From Lachnospiraceae bacterium (lineage in GTDB: Bacteria; Bacillota; Clostridia; Lachnospirales; Lachnospiraceae), in assembly GCA_014804385.1 (NCBI GenBank), contig JAAUZW010000033.1:97048-107017 (forward strand): a stretch of 9,970 nucleotides of DNA, written 5' to 3'. Each line of letters begins with the position of its first letter. Positions within the stretch are counted from its first letter, which is position 1. Under the pieces are notes generated by a model. It had not been told where the DNA came from. It made no database searches and saw only the letters and a list, made by a program, of their open reading frames with translations. Positions 5,132 to 9,970 of the stretch are shown here, in pieces. The translations under genes were made by a program, and so were the position numbers.

Positions 5132-7028
5132 GCTCCTGCAGCCAGATTTCGGCGCAGGCATCGGATGGCATGCGCAGATCTCCTCTGGGAGAGAGCGCCA
5201 CACTCCCCACCTTAGGCCCGTCCGGAATGCAGGACCGTTTAAACTGCTGTGCAAAAAATCTCTGATAAAAAACCTTGAGCCACTTTAATATGACATCGTT
5301 GTCATAAATTCCCGCAAAGGCCATGCAGGCAACCCTGTAGACCTTCGCGGGTGCAAAACCACACCGCAGCATATAATATAGGAAGAAATCATGCAGCTCA
5401 TAGGGTCCCACCAGATCTTCTGTTTTCTGGGAGATCACACCGTCCACCGGCGGCAGAAGCTCCGGGCTTACAGGTGTGTCCAGAATATCCAGCAATAAAG
5501 CTCTGAGCGACTCATCACCGCAGGTGTCCGCATGGTAACGCACCAAATGACGCACCAGCGTCTTAGGCACTCCCGCATTCACACCGTACATAGACATATG
5601 GTCCCCGTTGTAGGTGGCCCATCCTAATGCCAGCTCCGACATATCTCCGGTCCCGATGACCAGACCACCTGTCTGGTTGGCAATATCCATAAGCACCTGG
5701 GTCCGCTCTCTGGCCTGTCCGTTTTCGTAGGTCACATCATGGCAGTCTTCCGGCTGACCGATATCCCGGAAATGCAGCTTCACCGACTCCTTAATGTCCA
5801 CCTCCCGCAGAGTGGTCCTTAACAGCCGTGCCAGCTTGCAGGCATTGTCATAAGTTCTGTCTGTCGTGCCGAAACACGGCATCGTAACAGATGTTATTTT
5901 ATCTCGACTAAGGCCCAGCATATCAAAAGCCCGCACCGTCACCAGAAGCGCCAACGTGGAGTCCAGTCCTCCTGATATTCCCAGAACCGCCGACTGACAG
6001 CCCGTATGTTCATAACGTTTTTTAAGCCCATAGGACTGAATCGACAAGATCTCGTCACAGCGTTTTTCCCGCTCTGCCGTCTGCTCCGGCACAAAGGGCC
6101 GGGACGAAAACTGCCTTGTGAGCAAAGTTTCCTCCTCTTCCATATGGACAAGTAAAATCCCGTGTTCCCGCAGTTCTTCCCCCTGATAGGTACTCATTCT
6201 GCGCCGTTCATGGCAGAGTCTGTGAATATCCACATCGGCATAGACCGCTTCCGACGCAAAACGCTTTGCCTGGGCCAGCACTATGCCGTTCTCCGCAATG
6301 ATATTGTGGCCGCCAAACACCAGATCCTGGGTGGACTCACCCTCACCCGCAGAGCAATAAACATAGGCAGTGATCTGTTTGGCGCTGGCAGACTTCACTA
6401 ACAGCTCCCGATAGACATCCTTTCCCACCGTCTCGTTGGAAGCGGAAAGATTCACGATCACAGTGGCGCCCGCCAGCGCATGGATCGCCCCCGGTGACTG
6501 TGGCGCCCAGATATCCTCACAGATCTCACAGCCCACCGTCAGCCCCTGCACCGCATCCACCTGAAACAGGATATCCGTTCCGAAAGGCACCTCTTTGTCT
6601 TCATAATAGAAGGGCTCCGGCACAATATTTCCGGGTGTGAAATGTCTGGTCTCGTAAAATTCCGCATAAGAGGGAACGTACCGCTTCGGGATAAAAGCCA
6701 GCACCTCTCCGTCCTGCAAAACAGCCGCTACATTATAAAGCTTATTGTTTTTGACAAGGGGCATTCCCACGAAAACCAGCGCATCGCTCCCCTCCGTGGC
6801 CCCCGCCACCTCTGAGAGCGCTTCCAACGCTCTGGTTAGCAAAAATTCCTGTAAAAAAAGATCGCCGCAAGTATATCCCGTAAGACACAACTCCGGAAAG
6901 ACGATGATCTTCGCTCCCCGCTCTGTGGCCTGCACGATTTCCTTACTTATCTCCCTCGCATTGTGGGCAGGATCAGCCACCTTGATCCTGGGCGTCACCG
7001 CCGCCACTTTTATAAATCCCTGTTTCAT
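5118..7028 (-). CDS. nadE: Glutamine-dependent NAD+ synthetase NadE
   Basis: The two-domain form (636 residues) that amidates nicotinic acid adenine dinucleotide to NAD+ using ATP and ammonia released from glutamine. The N-terminal nitrilase-like glutaminase domain shows the catalytic triad: Glu46 in FPELCLTGYTCG, Lys115 in FIPKRYVPS and Cys170 in GCEICEDIW. A linker runs to about 320. The C-terminal synthetase domain has the PP-loop SGGLDS (352-357) and GTGDMSELALGWATYNGDH, typical of the family. The ATG is preceded by AAAGGA ten bases upstream. The family is normally 640-680 residues, so it is complete. It depends on glutamine, the product of the nearby glnA, but is in a separate transcription unit. 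Its 3' end overlaps the convergent plus-strand gene, and no terminator is visible after it. Confidence 0.97.
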   Translation of the reverse strand: MKQGFIKVAAVTPRIKVADPAHNAREISKEIVQATERGAKIIVFPELCLTGYTCGDLFLQEFLLTRALEALSEVAGATEGSDALVFVGMPLVKNNKLYNVAAVLQDGEVLAFIPKRYVPSYAEFYETRHFTPGNIVPEPFYYEDKEVPFGTDILFQVDAVQGLTVGCEICEDIWAPQSPGAIHALAGATVIVNLSASNETVGKDVYRELLVKSASAKQITAYVYCSAGEGESTQDLVFGGHNIIAENGIVLAQAKRFASEAVYADVDIHRLCHERRRMSTYQGEELREHGILLVHMEEEETLLTRQFSSRPFVPEQTAEREKRCDEILSIQSYGLKKRYEHTGCQSAVLGISGGLDSTLALLVTVRAFDMLGLSRDKITSVTMPCFGTTDRTYDNACKLARLLRTTLREVDIKESVKLHFRDIGQPEDCHDVTYENGQARERTQVLMDIANQTGGLVIGTGDMSELALGWATYNGDHMSMYGVNAGVPKTLVRHLVRYHADTCGDESLRALLLDILDTPVSPELLPPVDGVISQKTEDLVGPYELHDFFLYYMLRCGFAPAKVYRVACMAFAGIYDNDVILKWLKVFYQRFFAQQFKRSCIPDGPKVGSVALSPRGDLRMPSDACAEIWLQELSEL

Positions 7029-7623
7029 ATCTTATGAGTCCTTTCTTATATCTGTCTTTAAACAGCCAAAGCCGCTCATTTCTCTTTCCTTCACTCTAAA
7101 AAATCATATTTTCTGTTATATATTATCTGTTATTTTAATGTGAACACCAGTTATTTTATATCCGTTTTCCTTGTAAATACAGCACTTTTGCATTTAGTTC
7201 CACTCGTTGTGTTAATTTCTCAAAATTCAAAATATCGACTGATTTTTTATGTTAAATCTTGTTTTAGTTTTCTCATTTTCCGGTTGGGAGCAAAAAGTCA
7301 AAGGCACCTTCCATTTTCTTTCCATAACGAACGTTTCCGTTACTCCCATCTTTTTTTCATCAAAAGCGGCTCAAAAGCATTCACTCAAAACGGTTCCTCT
7401 TTTCTTTTCATATCTCCCGTTATTTTCGTTTTTCCTTAATTTCATTTCCTGCCCGCTTATCGTTTTTCTATACCAGTTACTTTTCCCTGTTTATCAGTGT
7501 TTTATCCGTGTATGTTTTAAAATTACGCCCGATTTTTAATGATCTTTCTTCTTGTCCGCTCTTTTGTTTTGCATTTTTTATTTCATCCTTTTTTGCCCTA
7601 ATTTCCAATCATTAAGTCCTGTT
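7029..7623. other. 595-bp AT-rich spacer between hslO and nadE, no convincing gene
   Basis: The plus strand is strongly T-rich: 7441-7500 and 7561-7620 are 50% and 55% T by my count. Any RNA made in the hslO-nadE direction would therefore be purine-rich. Several plus-strand frames stay open, but their translations are Phe/Leu/Ile/Ser runs that follow from composition, with no ribosome binding sites. On the minus strand a 40-codon frame (7349 down to 7227, beginning MGVTETFV) lacks a good ribosome binding site. Three TTTTGA copies sit close together at about 7357-7393 on the minus strand. The nadE promoter should lie here, but I found no -35/-10 pair worth calling, and no hslO terminator. Confidence 0.6.
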
Positions 7624-8529
7624 TTAATCATGATATTTTGTCCTACTCCTCATCCCGGCCGTTTTCACAAGCCTCTCAATCTCCTCCACCGGAAAAATAT
7701 AGTTCTTATTGCAAAAATGACAGTGCAGTTCCACCTCTCTGCCCTCATCGATCAGCTCCAGCAGATCCTTTTCCCCAAGACTTAAAAGCACCTTTTCCAC
7801 CCGTGCCCTGCTGCAGTCGCAGTGAAAAGACACCGGCAGCCTGTCCGTGACCGTAAGCCCAAACTCTCCCAGCACGACCTCCAAAAGTTTCTCCGGGGTA
7901 TGTCCTGCCTCCAGCAGCGCCGTCACAGACTGGATCTGGGAAAGCTTCTGCTCCAGCCGGTCGATCACCTCATCCGATGTAAAGGGCATCAACTGCAGGA
8001 TAAAGCCGCCCGCCTGTCTCACGGTATTGTCCCGATTCATCAGCACGCCCAGCGCCACCACAGAGGGCACCTGCTCTGAAACGGCAAAATAATAGGTCAG
8101 ATCATCCCCGATCTCGCCGGTCTGCAGGGCAATGGTAGAAGCGTAAGGCTCCTTCAGGCCCATATCCTTCATAACACGCAGGACACCCGCGCCGATCACA
8201 CCTCCCACATCCAGCTTCCCTGCACTGTTTGGCGGCATCATAGCCTGCGGATTGTCCGCATAGCCCTTCACATGCCCCGCCGCGTCCGCCGTCACCGTAA
8301 GCCCGTGCACCGGCCCATCTCCGCTTATCTGGAGCGTCAGGATATCCTGCTCCCCCTTCAGCATACTCCCCATCATCAGTGCGCCCGTCATAAGCCGTCC
8401 CAGCGCTGCTGTCACCACCGGGCTGGTATCATGGGCAGCCCTCGCGTACTCCACCAGTTCTCTTGAGGTCACCGCAAAGGCGCGTATCTGCGCGTCCGCT
8501 GCGGTTGCCCGCACCATATAGTCTGTCAT
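7624..8529 (-). CDS. hslO: Redox-regulated chaperone Hsp33 (HslO)
   Basis: A cytoplasmic holdase chaperone switched on by oxidation and unfolding of its zinc-binding C-terminus. With the start at 8527-8529 it has 301 residues, near the usual 290-300. The N-terminal domain begins DYMVRATAADAQIRAFAV and includes the conserved ISGDGPVHGL (68-77) and the GYADNP (89-94) and QTGEIGDDLTYYF segments. The C-terminal zinc switch is complete, with HCDC (Cys237, Cys239) and CHFC (Cys270, Cys273). The frame is open further upstream to 8658, but the ATG chosen here has AAAGGA nine bases before it and yields the family N-terminus; the longer version would run into the methyltransferase gene. It lies 73 bp downstream of that gene and is probably co-transcribed. 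Confidence 0.96.
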   Translation of the reverse strand: MTDYMVRATAADAQIRAFAVTSRELVEYARAAHDTSPVVTAALGRLMTGALMMGSMLKGEQDILTLQISGDGPVHGLTVTADAAGHVKGYADNPQAMMPPNSAGKLDVGGVIGAGVLRVMKDMGLKEPYASTIALQTGEIGDDLTYYFAVSEQVPSVVALGVLMNRDNTVRQAGGFILQLMPFTSDEVIDRLEQKLSQIQSVTALLEAGHTPEKLLEVVLGEFGLTVTDRLPVSFHCDCSRARVEKVLLSLGEKDLLELIDEGREVELHCHFCNKNYIFPVEEIERLVKTAGMRSRTKYHD

Positions 8530-8538
8530 GCTGTCGAT

Positions 8539-8546
8539 TCCTTTCT
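8539..8546 (-). promoter_or_regulatory. Ribosome binding site that decides the hslO start
   Basis: The minus strand reads AGAAAGGA, ending nine bases before the ATG at 8527-8529. The 43 extra codons possible upstream have no ribosome binding site, overlap the methyltransferase 3' end, and encode an Arg/Lys-rich sequence not seen in Hsp33. Confidence 0.65.
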
Positions 8547-8602
8547 TCTTGAATAATTTCTGCGGGTATCCGCACTTTTTGTTCGAGTTAAGTATGGTGT
8601 AT

Positions 8603-9547
8603 TCATCTTTCTGCTTTCTGATTCGCCGTTGTCTCTGTCCCCTTCCGGGCCACCACATAGATCCGCTCGCTCTCCCCAGTCACTTTCCCGTGGGTATCCG
8701 CATCGATGGCCTCCACAAAAGAAAGGCCCGCCTGCACCAAAAAATCCATCATCTGCTCCAGACAATAGCCCCGCTGGTAGTGTACCTCCTGAAAGCGCCG
8801 AAAACGCTCATCCATCTGCCCGCAGGCCGTCTTTCCCGCTGCATCCGCCGCCGTACCTCCTGCCTCAGACTCATTTCTCCCCTCGGCCACAAAAACGGTC
8901 AGATCATACTCGTTGATCTCCTCCGCCTCGTGATAATAGTTTTCCCAGATAAAGCTGCAATCTTCCCTGTTCTCCGCGATGGTGGCATCCCCGATCACCT
9001 GGGCATACTTGTACACCGTATTAAAATCAAAAATAAAAAGGCTCTGAGGATACAGATAGTTGTTGACCAGCCGGAAGGTTTTTATGATATCCGACTCTTC
9101 CAACAGGTAATTCAGACTGTCGCAGACACTGATCACCGCCCCCACCGTGCCGTAAAGTTCAAATTCCCGCATATCCTGCAAAAGATACAGGATGGGAAGT
9201 CCTGACCGCTCCCGCTTCTCTAAAGCGATCTGCAGCATCTCCTGGGCATTGTCTATGCCGATCATATCGTATCCCCTTCTGGCAAAGAGCTCCGTCAGTG
9301 TGCCTGTGCCGCAGCCCAGATCCAGAATGGTATTGCGCTCCTGAGCAAGGTTTTTTGCCACGCACTCTGAGGTTGTATCCACTGCGCTCACTTCAGCAGT
9401 TTCTTCCTTTCCATTTGTGACAGCTATGTCATTTTTGGAAAAACCATGCTTCTCTAAGAGCATCTCCAAAAAGTCGCACCACTCCTCATAGGGCGTCTCA
9501 TCCATCAATTCATCGTAAACCTGTGCAAAATCCGTATATGCTTCCAT
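8603..9547 (-). CDS. Class I SAM-dependent methyltransferase, substrate unknown
   Basis: A 314-residue Rossmann-fold methyltransferase. Motif I is LDLGCGTGTL (75-84), an acidic SAM-ribose residue follows in MIGIDNAQEML (95-105), DMREFELYG (125-133) and SVCDSLNYLLEE (140-151) cover the later SAM and active-site motifs, and the end SERIYVVARK is typical of the clostridial group often found beside hslO. Two low-complexity segments, about 43-71 (Thr/Glu/Ala-rich) and 224-246 (Gly/Ala/Ser-rich), look like insertions relative to the approximately 250-residue relatives I recall. The ATG has only a weak site (GTAGG, nine bases upstream), while a stronger AGGAG is 17 bases away. Nothing in the sequence identifies its substrate. 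It is the likely first gene of a unit with hslO. Confidence 0.85.
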   Translation of the reverse strand: MEAYTDFAQVYDELMDETPYEEWCDFLEMLLEKHGFSKNDIAVTNGKEETAEVSAVDTTSECVAKNLAQERNTILDLGCGTGTLTELFARRGYDMIGIDNAQEMLQIALEKRERSGLPILYLLQDMREFELYGTVGAVISVCDSLNYLLEESDIIKTFRLVNNYLYPQSLFIFDFNTVYKYAQVIGDATIAENREDCSFIWENYYHEAEEINEYDLTVFVAEGRNESEAGGTAADAAGKTACGQMDERFRRFQEVHYQRGYCLEQMMDFLVQAGLSFVEAIDADTHGKVTGESERIYVVARKGTETTANQKAER

Positions 9548-9676
9548 GGTAAAAAACCTACTCTCTCCTGATCCCTGCCGTTTTACACAAAACGCTTTTC
9601 TTTACTGTATAACAATAAACGAGCTTTCGCAACACCATCACACACAAACAAATGTAATCATCTACTTTGCCGCTTT

Positions 9677-9970
9677 TTATAAATCATAAAACGAGTTCCA
9701 GTCATAAAACGATTCCATATGCCCACCAGCGCTATACAACACTCTAAGCTCCAGCTTCCCGTCAAAATGAGACGTCCGGCGGCCCACTCTCTGCAGAGGA
9801 AACACGAAGGTAGCATACTCTTCAAAGGGTTCGCTGCTTCCCAGACAATCCACTTCTCTCTTATCCACATAAAGAGTTGTCTGTCCTGATTTACCCTCAA
9901 GTTTCAGATTTACCCACTCGCCTTTCGGCAGAACATAATCAAAGGTATAGGTCCTTCCTTCTCTGGCAAA
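9677..9970 (-). CDS. C-terminus of a LamG/concanavalin-like protein, possibly a glycoside hydrolase (partial)
   Basis: The frame is open from the window edge to a TAA at 9677-9679, giving the last 97 residues; the start is outside. It reads as the core of a concanavalin-A/LamG-like beta-sandwich: GRTYTFDYVLPKGEWVNLKL, then a ligand-style strand TTLYVDKREVDCLGS, ATFVFPLQRVG, and HFDGKLELRVLYSAG. The 'GEWVxLxL ... LYVDxxxV ... FxGKLxxLRVLY' pattern is typical of such domains at the ends of secreted or cytosolic carbohydrate-active enzymes. I recall similar tails on clostridial GH20-type hexosaminidases, but the catalytic part is not present to confirm it. A shifted frame over the same bases starts with an ATG but has no domain pattern and is a shadow. 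Confidence 0.65.
   Translation of the reverse strand, partial: FAREGRTYTFDYVLPKGEWVNLKLEGKSGQTTLYVDKREVDCLGSSEPFEEYATFVFPLQRVGRRTSHFDGKLELRVLYSAGGHMESFYDWNSFYDL

Noticed and set aside
7227..7349. 40-codon minus-strand small ORF in the hslO-nadE spacer
   Set aside because: No clear ribosome binding site and no known domain; kept only as a point within the spacer finding.
7140..7785. Three plus-strand frames (7140-7439, 7249-7539, 7552-7785)
   Set aside because: The translations are Phe/Leu/Ser runs from T-rich DNA, two of them overlap each other, and none has a ribosome binding site.
8530..8658. 43-codon N-terminal extension of hslO
   Set aside because: It lacks a ribosome binding site, overlaps the methyltransferase end, and is not part of Hsp33; the ATG at 8527-8529 has a good site.
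9606..9632. Possible promoter for the methyltransferase (TTGCGA and TATACA, minus strand)
   Set aside because: The spacer is only 15 bp and both boxes are imperfect; not strong enough to list as a feature.

Overview
The window looks like chromosomal DNA from a Clostridia-class Firmicute, most likely Lachnospiraceae. The reasons are the DapL (diaminopimelate aminotransferase) route to lysine, a type I-alpha glutamine synthetase followed by an ANTAR regulator as in clostridial glnA-nitR loci, strong AGGAGG-type ribosome binding sites, and GC-moderate genes separated by AT-rich spacers. This assignment is inferred from gene content and was not confirmed by any search. There are eight genes; seven are on the minus strand. 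There are no tRNA, rRNA or CRISPR features and no transposase.

Right to left, in the direction of most transcription: the window opens inside the C-terminus of a LamG-like, probably carbohydrate-active protein (9677-9970). A SAM-dependent methyltransferase (8603-9547) and the redox chaperone Hsp33/HslO (7624-8529) follow as a likely two-gene unit. A 595-bp spacer that is very T-rich on the plus strand separates them from nadE, the glutamine-dependent NAD+ synthetase (5118-7028). The only plus-strand gene, a small membrane-anchored protein with a degenerate FMN-binding-type domain (4655-5131), converges on nadE, and the two coding regions overlap by 14 bp.

The left half is one probable minus-strand operon: glnA, an ANTAR regulator with a pseudo-receiver, dapF, dapL (4306 down to 189). 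It joins ammonium assimilation to the last steps of meso-diaminopimelate/lysine synthesis. A good sigma-A-type promoter lies about 220 bp upstream of glnA, and a second candidate promoter sits between the ANTAR gene and dapF. Past dapL there is an AT-rich palindrome and then unassigned sequence at the window edge.

The most interesting part is the glnA leader. A perfect 13-bp hairpin begins within a few bases of the predicted transcription start. Next comes a 131-bp element with terminal inverted repeats that can fold as a three-arm RNA and has a second, mutually exclusive pairing next to the ribosome binding site. The element could be a captured MITE-like repeat, a regulatory RNA, or both. 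The encoded GlnA also differs from the B. subtilis enzyme, as I recall its sequence, at three functional positions: Arg62, the metal-ligand Glu189 and the flap Glu304. No clear new multi-gene system is visible; the novelty lies in this leader and in the GlnA substitutions.
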